DNA from: Alphaproteobacteria bacterium | Lineage (GTDB): Bacteria > Myxococcota_A > UBA796 > CAJQPC01 | Length of the DNA stretch: 64,000 nt | Assembly (NCBI GenBank): GCA_020632795.1 | Contig: JACKEV010000010.1 | Coordinates: 434,001-498,000 of the forward strand | Direction: 5' to 3' | Shown here: one piece after another, positions 49,684 through 59,800 of the stretch | Layout of the letters: each line of letters begins with the position of its first letter | How positions within the stretch are numbered: position 1 is the first letter of the stretch | Position numbers and translations under genes: made by a program | The notes under the pieces: model-generated | The model's input: only the letters and a program-made list of their open reading frames with translations | What the model was told of the DNA's origin: nothing | Database searches by the model: none

Positions 49684-50985
49684 GTGACCTCGGAGCTCAC
49701 CCCCCGTCAGACCGCAGAGGTCGTGCGGCAGATCGCGCATTCGCTGGACAAAAGCCCGGCGTTCCGTGGCCTGTCGCCGGCCGAGCGGCGTGAGATCCGG
49801 CAGAACACGGACACCATCGTCCGCGTGCTGGAGCGCGCGCCCGACACGCGGCCGTCCGATCCGTATGCCATCCCGCTGGAGACCACCGGGACGACGGTGA
49901 ACCTCCCGACCCCCGGCGCACCCTCGCGGCGCCAGGGGCGGGCCACCGCGCCCTACCGCTACCCCGGCTCCAGCGGCGCCCCCGACGCCCACCGCGAGAA
50001 CCAGATGAACTTCGACGCCGCGAGCACGATGGCCGGGGCGCGGGCGACGGGCGCGTTCCTGCGCGAGGTGGACTTCCCCGCCTTCGTGGCCCAGCTCGTC
50101 ACCGGCACCTTCGACGCCATCGTGCAGGCCAGCATCGAGCAGATGAAGGCCTACGGCGAGCTGGTGCAGTCGGTGGTGATGTCCGCCAACGAGTTCCGCG
50201 ACCAGAACGTCAGCGAGGCCCAGGCCAAGGACCACCTGGTCTCCCGGTACCCGAACGTCTTCCAGCTCAACCTGGGGGACAGCGGGCCGCAGGTCAGCCC
50301 GCGAGGCGGCGGCTTCTTCGACGAGATGCCGGACTTCGCCTCCGAGCTGGGGCTCTCCGAGCCCGTCTCCGAGCTGGACGAGGAGACCATCAACGAGAAG
50401 ATCCTGCCAGCGGTGCGCGACAACCTGGCCCGAGACCGCCAGCGCATGCTGGCCACGATGGTGCTCATGGGCATCAACCGCATCATCGTCACCGACGGGC
50501 GCATCAACGCCAAGGTGAAGTTCTCCTTCACCGCGAGCGACCGCAGCACCCGCCAGGCGATGGCCATCGACTACGCCCACATGGGCACCACGGTCGTGGA
50601 GCACGAGGGCGAGTCCTACGAGGAGCCCGCCTACAACGCCGACGCCGAGGGCTCCAGCGGCGACAGCACCGCCCGGCGCATCGTCACCGGCGCGTACAAC
50701 TACGTCGAGAAGCCCGAGATCAAGATCGCCTCGCTCTCCAAGTCCGAGAGCCAGGGCGGGCTGGACGCGGCGGGCAGCATCTTCGGAGAGGTCGCCATCA
50801 ACTTCCGCTCCGAGACCTTCCCCCTGGAGCAGCTCGTCAACACCGACCAGATGCTTCGGCTCAACGCCGTGCAGTCCGGTGCGCACGGCGCTCCGGCGAC
50901 AGCCCCGGCCGCCGCCCCCGCGCCAGGCACCACCCCCGCGCCGGCCCCGGCGCCCACCACCCCCCAGCCCCAGCCCCAGGGCTGA
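49684..50985 (+). CDS. Paralog family member 2 of 6
   Basis: A 433-residue protein, GTG 49684 with AGGAGG seven bases upstream. It carries the family blocks KSPAFRGLSPAERREIRQNT, VDFPAFVAQLVTGTFDAIVQ, EQMKAYGELVQSVV, ATMVLMGINRIIVTDGRINA and GEVAINFRSETFPLEQLVN. The region between the last two blocks is longer than in copy 1 and rich in Ser/Thr/Tyr. It ends in an Ala/Pro/Gln tail (PAPAPTTPQPQPQG). Unlike neighbours 3-5, the SIxQM segment is EQMKAYGEL. The function is unknown; it is probably a subunit of the same assembly as the other copies. Confidence 0.7.
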   Translation: MTSELTPRQTAEVVRQIAHSLDKSPAFRGLSPAERREIRQNTDTIVRVLERAPDTRPSDPYAIPLETTGTTVNLPTPGAPSRRQGRATAPYRYPGSSGAPDAHRENQMNFDAASTMAGARATGAFLREVDFPAFVAQLVTGTFDAIVQASIEQMKAYGELVQSVVMSANEFRDQNVSEAQAKDHLVSRYPNVFQLNLGDSGPQVSPRGGGFFDEMPDFASELGLSEPVSELDEETINEKILPAVRDNLARDRQRMLATMVLMGINRIIVTDGRINAKVKFSFTASDRSTRQAMAIDYAHMGTTVVEHEGESYEEPAYNADAEGSSGDSTARRIVTGAYNYVEKPEIKIASLSKSESQGGLDAAGSIFGEVAINFRSETFPLEQLVNTDQMLRLNAVQSGAHGAPATAPAAAPAPGTTPAPAPAPTTPQPQPQG

Positions 50986-51005
50986 GATGACGAGGACCGC
51001 CCCGC

Positions 51006-52196
51006 GTGTCTGAACCGACGCCGCAGAAGCTGGAGACCGTCCGCAGTGAGGTGCGCAGCCTGCTGCAGCGCTCCGAGGCGTTCGCGCAGCTGCCGGTGGA
51101 GCGGCGCCGGCAGCTCGCCCACGACCTCGTCAAGGTGGGCCACTATCTCGCCGACCCCACCTGGCTCTCCCAGGCCCCGGCCCCTGAGGTCAGCGCCCAG
51201 GCCGCCGAGCCCCTGGCGAAGCTGCGGGAGACCATCGCCGAGGGGCAGTCCGCCGCCGACGTGCAGAAGCGCCTCGCCAAGGACCCGGGCCAGGTCGGCC
51301 AGGACTTCAAGGCCGGCGCCGTGCGCGAGGGCGTCGACCAGTTCGCCGAGATGGTCCAGGCCGTCGACTTCCCCCAGTTCGTCAGCGGCCTCATCCAGGG
51401 GGTGTTCCAGGCGGTCGTCGACGCCAGCATCCAGCAGATGGAGGCCTACGGCGAGCTGCTCTCGGCGGTCTCCAAGAGCGTCGACCAGTTCGCCAACGAC
51501 CACATCTCCGACGCCCAGGCCCGGGACTTCATCGCCAACCGCAACCCCCAGTCCGTGCAGGTGGTCCAGGGCCAGGACGGCCTCTCCCGGCTGCAGACCC
51601 GCCCCGACCAGGACACCGACGGCCTGGCCCGCCAGTACAACATCCAGAACCTCGACCTGGACGACGACGAGGGCGAGAAGCGCCTGGTGCTGGCCGCCAA
51701 GATGGAGATGGCCCGCAGCCGCCAGCAGATGATGGCCACGATGGTGCTTTTGGGCATCAACCGCATCGTCGTCACCAACGGGCGCATCAACGCCAAGGTC
51801 GTCTTCGACATGCGCGCCTCCGACGAGGCCACCCGCGTCGCCAAGGCCTCGATGATCGACAAGCAGGAGACCCAGTCGCAGGCCGCCGTCGCGGCGTGGT
51901 CCCCCTGGGCGGCCGGCGGGGCGAGCCGCAGCCGCAAGCACATGACCACGGTGACCAGCTCGGTGGACGACACCAGCGAGTCCAAGGCCGAGGTCAAGGC
52001 CAAGCTCAGCGGGGACGTCCAGCTCCGCTTCAAGAGCGAGACCTTCCCCCTGGAGCGCCTGGCGGACGCCGGCGGCCTGGCCCTGCTCAACCAGCGCGCC
52101 CAGCCGCTGCCCATGCCCAACGCGCCGCAGACGACGCCGCAGACGACGCCGCAGACTTCAACGCAAACCCCCTCCACGCAGCAGCCGAGCCGCTGA
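51006..52196 (+). CDS. Paralog family member 3 of 6
   Basis: A 396-residue protein from GTG 51006, with GAGGA upstream. Family blocks: SEAFAQLPVERRRQLAHDL, VDFPQFVSGLIQGVFQAVVD, IQQMEAYGELLSAV, ATMVLLGINRIVVTNGRINA and GDVQLRFKSETFPLERLAD. Very close to copy 4 in the VDFPQFVSGLI part. The C-terminus is a Thr/Gln/Pro tail, encoded by short ACGCCGCAG repeats near 52130-52155. The role is unknown; it may form a hetero-oligomer with the other copies. Confidence 0.7.
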   Translation: MSEPTPQKLETVRSEVRSLLQRSEAFAQLPVERRRQLAHDLVKVGHYLADPTWLSQAPAPEVSAQAAEPLAKLRETIAEGQSAADVQKRLAKDPGQVGQDFKAGAVREGVDQFAEMVQAVDFPQFVSGLIQGVFQAVVDASIQQMEAYGELLSAVSKSVDQFANDHISDAQARDFIANRNPQSVQVVQGQDGLSRLQTRPDQDTDGLARQYNIQNLDLDDDEGEKRLVLAAKMEMARSRQQMMATMVLLGINRIVVTNGRINAKVVFDMRASDEATRVAKASMIDKQETQSQAAVAAWSPWAAGGASRSRKHMTTVTSSVDDTSESKAEVKAKLSGDVQLRFKSETFPLERLADAGGLALLNQRAQPLPMPNAPQTTPQTTPQTSTQTPSTQQPSR

Positions 52197-52213
52197 GGCC
52201 CCCCGAGGTGCCC

Positions 52214-53524
52214 ATGAGCCTGCCGCTCCTCAACAGCCCCTACGACCCCACCCGCCCGGTGGAGGCTCTGCACTCCATCCGGCAGGCCCTGGGAGAGGCC
52301 CCGGCCTTCCGGCAGCTCCCCGAGGACCGGCGGCGCGCGATGTCGGAGAACCTCGACTCGGTCCTGGCCTACCTGGGCGACCCCAACGCCGGGGATCCGT
52401 CGCTCCGGGCCGCCCCCGCGCAGGCGATGGCCACCCCGCGCGGCGGTCGCACCGTCGCGGCCAACCCGAACAACGCGCCCACCGGAAGGCGCCGCGACGG
52501 CGTGTCCGGCCGGGCCATCGACAAGGGCGTCGAGTCCTTCTCGCGCCTGGTCAAGACCGTCGACTTCCCCCAGTTCGTCTCCGGCCTCATCGAGGGGGTG
52601 TTCACCTCCATCGTCGACAGCTCCATCCGCCAGATGGAGGCCTACGGCGACCTGCTGGAGTCGGTGGTCAAGAGCGTCAGCCAGTTCGCCGACGAGAACT
52701 TCTCCGACGAGGACGCCCGGGACTACATGGCGTCGAGCTTCCCCAACGAGCTGGAGATCTCCCAGGACGACGACGGCCCCCTGCTGGCCATGAAGGAGGG
52801 CCTGGACAGCGGCGGCATGCCCGACTTCTCCGCCTTCCTGGGCGGCGACGCCCCCGAGGCCCCCGACACCCGGGAGTCCGAGGCCGAGCTGCTGCGCCAG
52901 GCCAAGCTCAAGCTGGCCCGCTCCCGCCAGCAGCAGCTCGCCACGATGGTGCTGCTGGGCATCAACCGCATCATCGTCACCAACGGCCAGATCAACGCCA
53001 AGGTGGTCTTCGACGTCGAGGCCAGCGAGCACGTCGACCTCTCCGAGAGCCAGGCCCGCAAGGACACCGCCGTCCAGCAGGACAAGTCCGGCTCCAACTT
53101 CAACGCCAGCTACAACAGCGAGCACTCCGGCTCCCGCGAGGGCACCTTCGACGGCAACGTCAGCGGCACCACCAGCGGCGGCACGGCCTACGACGGCAAG
53201 TACAAGTCCACCGGCAAGAGCAACTTCAGCAGCAAGCTCGGCCTGGGCTACTCCAGCAACAAGAGCCAGGTGCGCACCCGGGTGTCCACCCTGGACACCA
53301 AGACCAGCCGCGAGGGCACCGAGGACATCAAGGCCAAGGCCCAGCTCACCGGCGAGGTCCGCCTGAACTTCAAGTCCGAGACCTTCCCCCTGGAGCGCCT
53401 CGCCGACGGCGGCGGCCTGGACCTGATCAACGCCAAGGCCAACCCGCCGCCCGTCGCCCAGATCCCCGGCGCCGGCGCCGGCCGGGGGACCCCTCCGCTG
53501 ACGCCCGCCCCGCAGGCCTCCTGA
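52214..53524 (+). CDS. Paralog family member 4 of 6
   Basis: A 436-residue protein from ATG 52214. Family blocks: APAFRQLPEDRRRAMSENL, VDFPQFVSGLIEGVFTSIVD, IRQMEAYGDLLESVV, ATMVLLGINRIIVTNGQINA and GEVRLNFKSETFPLERLAD. Between the last two blocks is a Ser/Gly/Asn-rich, repeat-like insert (YNSEHSGSREGTFDGNVSG, then YDGKYKSTGKSNFSSKLG) that could form a flexible or beta-strand-rich loop. Its order in the operon matches its similarity to copies 3 and 5, as expected for tandem duplication. Confidence 0.7.
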   Translation: MSLPLLNSPYDPTRPVEALHSIRQALGEAPAFRQLPEDRRRAMSENLDSVLAYLGDPNAGDPSLRAAPAQAMATPRGGRTVAANPNNAPTGRRRDGVSGRAIDKGVESFSRLVKTVDFPQFVSGLIEGVFTSIVDSSIRQMEAYGDLLESVVKSVSQFADENFSDEDARDYMASSFPNELEISQDDDGPLLAMKEGLDSGGMPDFSAFLGGDAPEAPDTRESEAELLRQAKLKLARSRQQQLATMVLLGINRIIVTNGQINAKVVFDVEASEHVDLSESQARKDTAVQQDKSGSNFNASYNSEHSGSREGTFDGNVSGTTSGGTAYDGKYKSTGKSNFSSKLGLGYSSNKSQVRTRVSTLDTKTSREGTEDIKAKAQLTGEVRLNFKSETFPLERLADGGGLDLINAKANPPPVAQIPGAGAGRGTPPLTPAPQAS

Positions 53525-53541
53525 CCCCCTGAGAGGACCCC

Positions 53542-54648
53542 ATGTCGAACCCCGACAGCCTCAACGCCAACCAGCAGGAAGCGGTCCGCCGCCAGGTGCG
53601 CGACGCCCTGGAGCGCAACCAGGCCTTCCAGGCCATGCCCGCCGAGCACCGCCGCAAGATCGCCCACGACACCGTCCGGGTGCTCTCCTACATCACCGAC
53701 CCCACCGCCGGGGACGCCACCCTGGCGGAGGCCGCGCAGAGGGCCGGGGTCACCGCCCGGGCGATGGCCGAGGGCGACCCGCCCATCCCCCAGCAGCCCA
53801 AGAAGGAGGGCGTCACCGGCGCGGCCATCGACAAGGCGGGGGAGGCCTTCGAGCAGCTCGCCAACTCGGTGAACTTCCCCGAGTTCGTCGGCGGCCTCAT
53901 CGACGCGGTGTTCACCTCCATCGTGGACAGCTCCATCAAGCAGATGGAGGCCTACGGCGAGCTGCTCGCCTCGGTGGTCAAGAGCGTGGACGAGTTCGCC
54001 AACGACAACTTCACCGACAACCAGGCCCGGGACTACCTGCAGAGCTCCTTCCCCGGCGCGCTGCGGATCGACGCGGTGGGCGACCAGCCCCGCGTCCGCA
54101 TGAACCCCCAGATCGACGACGACCAGGCCCCCGACTTCGGGAAGTTCCTGGGGGTCCAGGACTCCAGCTACGACCTGGACGACGAGGCCTCCGAGGCCGA
54201 GCTGGTGCGCCAGGCCAAGCTCAAGATGGCCCGCTCCCGCCAGCAGCAGCTCGCCACCATGGTGGTGCTCGGCATCAACCGCATCGTGGTCACCAACGGA
54301 AAGATCAACGCCAAGGTCGTCTTTGACGTGAAGGCATCCGAGAACTCCTCCTTCAAGGCCAGCGCGGAGTACCACGACAAGAAGACCCACACCGACTACA
54401 GCCACACCCGCAAGCGCAGCTTCTGGGGCACCACGCGCACCAACTCGGGCAACGTGAACACCCGGGTCACCACCCTGGACAGCAACACCACCCAGGAGTC
54501 CAACGAGTCGATCTCGGCCAAGGCCCAGCTCACCGGCGAGGTCTCGGTGAACTTCAAGTCCGAGACCTTCCCGCTGGAGAAGCTGGCCAGCGCCGACCAG
54601 CTCCTGACCGTCAACTCGCTCTCCAACCCCAACACGCCGCAGCAGTGA
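53542..54648 (+). CDS. Paralog family member 5 of 6
   Basis: A 368-residue protein, ATG 53542 with GAGAGGA upstream. Family blocks: NQAFQAMPAEHRRKIAHDT, VNFPEFVGGLIDAVFTSIVD (Asn replaces the usual Asp), IKQMEAYGELLASVV, ATMVVLGINRIVVTNGKINA and GEVSVNFKSETFPLEKLAS. A His/Lys/Tyr-rich insert lies between the last two (YHDKKTHTDYSHTRKRSFW). It lacks the long low-complexity tail of other copies and overlaps the next gene by GTGA. Closest to copy 4. Confidence 0.7.
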   Translation: MSNPDSLNANQQEAVRRQVRDALERNQAFQAMPAEHRRKIAHDTVRVLSYITDPTAGDATLAEAAQRAGVTARAMAEGDPPIPQQPKKEGVTGAAIDKAGEAFEQLANSVNFPEFVGGLIDAVFTSIVDSSIKQMEAYGELLASVVKSVDEFANDNFTDNQARDYLQSSFPGALRIDAVGDQPRVRMNPQIDDDQAPDFGKFLGVQDSSYDLDDEASEAELVRQAKLKMARSRQQQLATMVVLGINRIVVTNGKINAKVVFDVKASENSSFKASAEYHDKKTHTDYSHTRKRSFWGTTRTNSGNVNTRVTTLDSNTTQESNESISAKAQLTGEVSVNFKSETFPLEKLASADQLLTVNSLSNPNTPQQ

Positions 54649-55505
54649 CCCCGGTCGCGCCCGCCGCCGAGCCCGCCGAAAGCGCAACCGCGCTGGGCCT
54701 GCGCGCGTGCGAGCGCGACCTGGACCTCTACCTCTCCGACGCGATGGCGGTCTTCGGGACCTCCGCGCTGGGGATCGTCCACCTGCCCCGCCTGGACGCC
54801 AGCGGGCTGGCCCGGGGCGAGCTGCGGGCGGTCGCCTCCCTCTACCAGTGCGCGCAGCTCGAGAAGGCCGGGCTGCCGGGCTTCGTGGAGGCGCTGGCCG
54901 AGAAGCTCGCCACCGGGCGGCTGGTGGTCATGATGGACGAGGGCGCGACCCGGCTGATGCGCTACCACCGGGGCCGCCACGAGCGCCACACCGCCGCCGA
55001 GCGCCGGGCCATCTACAGCCGGCTGTTCGGCGGCCCCGGGTTCGACGACCCCAACGGCGCCTTTGACGGCCAGCTCCTGGCCCTCATCCAGGCCCTGCGC
55101 CCCCTCTCCGGGCTGGCCCCCGGGCCCGCGCCTGCCCACCTGACCACCCGGGTCGCCGCCGCCGGCCTGAGCCTCACCGGCGGCCTGGGCGGCCGGGCGG
55201 CCGGGGCGACCCGGTTCGACGCCGAGCGCATCCTCGCCCACATCCAGCTCACCATCCGCCTGCTGACCGACGCGGACATCGCCGGGGCCCTGGGCGGGGG
55301 CAACCCGCTGCGGCTCATCACCCTGCACGCCCCCCACATCCTCGGCGAGCCCCTCGACCCCACCCCCCACGTGCGCCGGGGCGTCGAGGGCGCGCAGGTG
55401 CTGCGCTGGCTGGCCGACCACCTCGCCGAGGTGCGCAGCGGCGCGGTCCCCATGCGCACCGACGACCCGGTCGTGAACCACGCCTGGGCCTGGGAGGCGG
55501 CGTGA
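54645..55505 (+). CDS. Unrecognised helical protein between paralogs 5 and 6
   Basis: A 286-residue protein from GTG 54645, overlapping the upstream stop. It is mainly helical, with segments such as ESATALGLRACERDLDLYLS, GFVEALAEKLATGRLVVMMD and HTAAERRAIYSRLFGGPGFD. Basic and His-rich RYHRGRHERHTAAER near residue 110. It lacks the family blocks of its neighbours, no signal, no known catalytic motif. Coupling to both paralogs (GTGA on each side) suggests it is needed in the same amount. Function unknown. Confidence 0.55.
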   Translation: MTPVAPAAEPAESATALGLRACERDLDLYLSDAMAVFGTSALGIVHLPRLDASGLARGELRAVASLYQCAQLEKAGLPGFVEALAEKLATGRLVVMMDEGATRLMRYHRGRHERHTAAERRAIYSRLFGGPGFDDPNGAFDGQLLALIQALRPLSGLAPGPAPAHLTTRVAAAGLSLTGGLGGRAAGATRFDAERILAHIQLTIRLLTDADIAGALGGGNPLRLITLHAPHILGEPLDPTPHVRRGVEGAQVLRWLADHLAEVRSGAVPMRTDDPVVNHAWAWEAA

Positions 55506-56884
55506 GCGCCCTCCCATCCCGCGACGAGACCCTGGGCATCGTGCGCCGCGCGGTGCGCTCGGTGCTGGAGAAGACCGAGGCCTGGCGGGAGGCCTCCCCG
55601 GACTTCCGGCGCGCGCTGGCCCAGCGCATGGTCACCGTCTCGATGCTCGCCGCCGAGCAGATCTCGGAGGACGTGCGGCTCACGGAGTCGATGCAGCCGG
55701 CGTCATCGCAGACCGAGCCGCTGCAGGCGCAGGCCCAGGCGGTCTCGGAAGCCCAGGCCGCGCCCCCCGCGCCGAAGCCGCCCGCCCCCATGGCCGAGGC
55801 CGCCGCCTTCGAGGCCGCCGACCGGGCCGGCGACACCATCCGCGCGGTCCGCGAGGGCCTGGACTTCCCCAACTACGTCACCAGCCTCATCACCGGCGTG
55901 TTCCAGGCGATCATGACCTCCTCGATCCAGCAGCTCGAGGCGGTCGCCGACCTGCTCGGGGCGGTCAGCGCCAGCTCCTCCGAGTTCGCGTCCTCCAACA
56001 TCACCGACGCGATGGCGATGCAGTGGGCCCTCCAGAAGTTCAGCTTCCTGGGCACCAGCGCCGACACCCCGCCCCGCCTCATCGTGCGGGAGGGCCAGGA
56101 CCTCTTCGACCACACCCAGGCGATGCAGACCGCCCTCGACGCCACCGAGTCCGAGATCTCCAACCTGGACGAGGACGACCTCAGCGCCTCCCTGCTGCCC
56201 ATCATCAAGCGCAAGGTGGGCCGCAGCCGGCAGGAGAACCTGGCCACCCTGGTGATGATGGGCCTCAACCGCATCGTCGTGGACAAGGGCCAGATCCACG
56301 CCTCGATGGACATGCGCGTCGACACCCGCAGCATGGCCGAGCGGGCCACCCGCGAGCGCACCGACACCCGGGTGGACGTCGCCGCATCGGCCAACTTCGC
56401 CGCCGGCATGTGGGGCGCGAGCGCCTCGATGGCCGCCACCGTGGGCTACGTCCGCGACGACCAGCAGTACAGCCAGGAGCAGATCTCCACCCAGGCGGGC
56501 CTGCGGTCCAGCGTCGACCTGGTCTTCCACTCCGAGCCCATCGGGCTGGACAAGATGGCCAGCGCCCAGATCCGCCAGCAGATCCTGGCGAACTCCCGGG
56601 TGCCGAACGCCCAGTGGACCTCCGGGTCCATCACCAGCGCGGACCGCCGCACCACCAACGTGACCCTGCCCGACGTGCCGGGCGCGCCCACCGCGCCCAC
56701 CGCGCCGGCCCCCCCGAGCATCGCTGACCAGCAGCACCGCCACCAGATGGCCGACCGCGAGCAGCAGCACCGGCACCAGCAAGAGAACCGACAACAGCAA
56801 CAGCAACAGCAGCAGCAGCAGCAGCAGCAACCCCAGCAACAGCAACAGCAACAGCAGCAACAACAGCAGCCCGCCGCCACCTGA
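55502..56884 (+). CDS. Paralog family member 6 of 6, with poly-Gln tail
   Basis: A 460-residue protein from GTG 55502, overlapping the stop of the preceding gene. It is the most divergent copy: LDFPNYVTSLITGVFQAIMT, IQQLEAVADLLGAV, ATLVMMGLNRIVVDKGQIHA and, where the others have ETFPLE, HSEPIGLDKMAS. The C-terminal 55 residues are a His/Gln-rich stretch followed by two Gln runs of about 12-13, ending PAAT. The tail would be flexible and could be bound or polymerise. It is encoded by CAG/CAA repeats. Confidence 0.7.
   Translation: MSALPSRDETLGIVRRAVRSVLEKTEAWREASPDFRRALAQRMVTVSMLAAEQISEDVRLTESMQPASSQTEPLQAQAQAVSEAQAAPPAPKPPAPMAEAAAFEAADRAGDTIRAVREGLDFPNYVTSLITGVFQAIMTSSIQQLEAVADLLGAVSASSSEFASSNITDAMAMQWALQKFSFLGTSADTPPRLIVREGQDLFDHTQAMQTALDATESEISNLDEDDLSASLLPIIKRKVGRSRQENLATLVMMGLNRIVVDKGQIHASMDMRVDTRSMAERATRERTDTRVDVAASANFAAGMWGASASMAATVGYVRDDQQYSQEQISTQAGLRSSVDLVFHSEPIGLDKMASAQIRQQILANSRVPNAQWTSGSITSADRRTTNVTLPDVPGAPTAPTAPAPPSIADQQHRHQMADREQQHRHQQENRQQQQQQQQQQQQQPQQQQQQQQQQQQPAAT
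56791..56872 (+). repeat. CAG/CAA trinucleotide tract encoding poly-Gln
   Basis: About 27 Gln codons, mixed CAG and CAA, interrupted by a single Pro codon, at the 3' end of the sixth paralog gene. Mixed codons make slippage less likely than pure CAG runs, but length variation between strains is plausible. Confidence 0.75.
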
Positions 56885-56893
56885 GGAATCCCC

Positions 56894-59800
56894 GTGAGCA
56901 CCGAGTCCCCCCAGGTCCTGCGCCCCGAACGCTACGCCTCCGTGACGTGGCGGCTCGATCGGCTGGTTGAGGCGCGGCCGACCCTGGCCGACGCGCGCGC
57001 GGCGGTGCTGCGGCCCCTCGAGGCCCTGGACGAGCTGGCCGACGCCGCGGTCGGCGCCCTGAGCGACGAGCCCTGGGAGGTCGAGCGCTTCCGCCTGCTG
57101 CTGGGCGCGGTCAGCGAGTTCGGCCTCACCCCCGACTCCGTCTCCGCGATCCTGCCCGCCGCCCCCAACTGGGCGGTCAGCTACGAGGGCGGGCTCATCG
57201 ACCACGGCGGCCTGGCCATCCTCGGGCTGGCCGCCCTGCGGGTGGGGGCGCTGGTCAACCGCACCGGGGACTTCCTCGACATCCTGTTCGGCCTCGCCAT
57301 CGCCGCCGGGCCGGCCGAGGCCATCGCGCGCATGGGGGGCCACGAGGCCGAGACCGGTGCGCTGGCGCTGATGCTGCGGAACCTGGGGCCGGGGCTGCCC
57401 GACCTCTCGGCCATGCGGCAGACCACCATCCAGCAGATGCTGACCGACCCCACCGAGCGGGTCCGGTGGTCCACCTTGATCGCGCTGTTCGGCGAGGTGT
57501 CCGCCGAGCTGGTCACCGGCTCGAACATCGGCGGGCTGCCCGCCTGGATGGGCGTGGACCCGCGCTTCGCCGTCCGCACCCTCTCCCCCATCGACGGGCG
57601 CCCCGGGGTCCGGCTGAGCCTGTTCGGCCAGTTCCCGAGGGAGTACCAGACCAACGCGCGCCTGGTCTGGGCGGTGCCCGAGGGCCCGGCGACCGGGTCC
57701 GCGAGCACCACCTGGTCCGCCGCGGCCACCTTCGATCAGCCCACCGAGATCCCCGACCCCGACGCCCCCGTGGTCGACGCCGGGGTGGACGAAGGCGAGG
57801 GCGAGGGTCCCTCCGACGAGGCCGAGCCCGCGACCATCACCGTCGACCGGCGGGTCTACGCCGAGATCCCCACCAACGCCGAGCCCGGCTGGGTCGGCCT
57901 GCACCTGCCCAACGTCATCGCCGCCGCCAACGTGGCCCGCAGCTCGTTGCGCGACCGGCTCCAGGCCAGCACCCTGGCGGGCCTCAGCAGCGCGGACCTG
58001 CTGGACTGGCTCCCCAACCTCGACGCCACCTACAGCCTGCCCCCCTGGCCGGTCAGCCGCCGCTTCCACGGCGGTCGCCCGCGCCTGGACCAGGTCCACG
58101 TCACCCTGCCCACCCGCAGCGAGGACCCCATCACGGTCTCCTGGACCGCCCAGGGCGCCACCGGCGTGGAGATCGAGGGCATCGAGGAGGTCGGCCCCAG
58201 CGGCGTCCGTCGCATCACCGTGCCCGCGGTCGAGGACACCTGGCTCCTGCGGATGACCCCCTTCGACGACAACCGCTGGTCGGGTCACCGCCTCGAAGGC
58301 CGGGCCTGGGAGCAGGAGATCCCCACCGACTTCTCCCGCTCCATCCTGGAGGTCACCGTCCAGCCGGGCACGGCGGAGGACCCCGCCGTCGAGGGCGAGC
58401 CGATCACCCTCACCGTGCGCACCAGCGTGGGCACCGAGGGCCTGCTGCTGCGCGCGGTCGCGGGCGACGAGACGCTCATCGAGATCTCCATCCTCGACGC
58501 CCAGCAGCCCATCGCGCTGGAGATCCCCGGCGTCCACGTCGACCCGGACCTGTCCATCGACGTGGTGCTGTTGCAGCCCGCCCCCGAGCCCTCCGACGAG
58601 GACGAGGAGCCCCCGGAGGAGGTCGAGCTGGACCGGGTCACCGCGCCGCAGCTCTTCTTCCCCGACCGGATCCAGCCGGTCATCGTGGTGCTGCGCCCGG
58701 TGGTGATGGGCGTGGACGGCTCGGATCGGCCCACCGCCGTCGCCGAGGTGGACCTGCCCACCAGCACCGACAGCCCCGACGACCAGCCCACCAACGACGG
58801 GCCCACCGCCCCGGTCTTCAGCGGGGGCGGCAGCGTGCTGTCGACGACCAGCGGCGGCACGTCGAGCTTCTCCAGCCTGTTCTCGTCCAACATCTTCGAC
58901 CGCATCTCGGCGATGCGCTCCGCCAGCTCCGCCTTGACCGCCCTGGCCGGCAACGCCCGGCTCGACGCCACGATGGCCCAGGGCCTGGTGGACTACTTCG
59001 GCGAGCGCCAGAACCTGCGCCCGGTCTACGTGGAGCTGCCCTGGCTCGACGACGAGGTCGCGGTCATCGAGCGCCCGTTCGAGGGCTCTGACGACCCCAG
59101 CGTCGCCCTGTACATGGAGGCCCTGCAGGCCCAGGCCATGCGCACCCCCGGCCTGGAGCACGCCTACTGGGTCGCGGTGGTGCCCGGCACCCGGCCCGTC
59201 TACGCCTGGGCCCCCGGCGAGGCCGCCCTGGGGGTCGCGGTGGTCACCCAGGACCAGGTGGAGACCCTGGTCGGGGCCCTGTTGGAGGCCCACCGCACCC
59301 TGCACCGCTCCAGCGAGACCTTCCGGATGAGCCTGGAGGGCACCATCTGGCGCAACGGGCACATGGAGCTGAGCGCGCCGCGGGTGGACCGCCGCGCCGC
59401 CGGCCCCGGGGCCGGGGTCGACACCGGCGTGGTCGCCGTGGCCGTCGACGCGATGGGCCGGGAGCTGTCCCGCCGCCCCCTCACCGCGATGCGCGACGCC
59501 TTCCCTGCCCGGTTCAGCGCCCTGCTGCCCTGGACCCGAGGGGTGGCGGCGGTGGAGCTTCGCCAGGGGACCGTGGTCCTGCGCCGCCTGATGAGCACCG
59601 CAGACGGGCCCTCCGCCGGCCAGCTCAGCGCCGCGATCACCGGGCTGTCCTGGGCCGAGGGCCTGCTGACCTGGACCCTGGACGAAGCCGGCCCCGCCCC
59701 CGAACAGCTCCGGGTGAGCCTGCGCTCCACCGCCACCGACGCCGACGGCAACACCCGCACCGCCTGGGTCCCCCTGGCCTGCCCCCCCGTCGACACCGAC

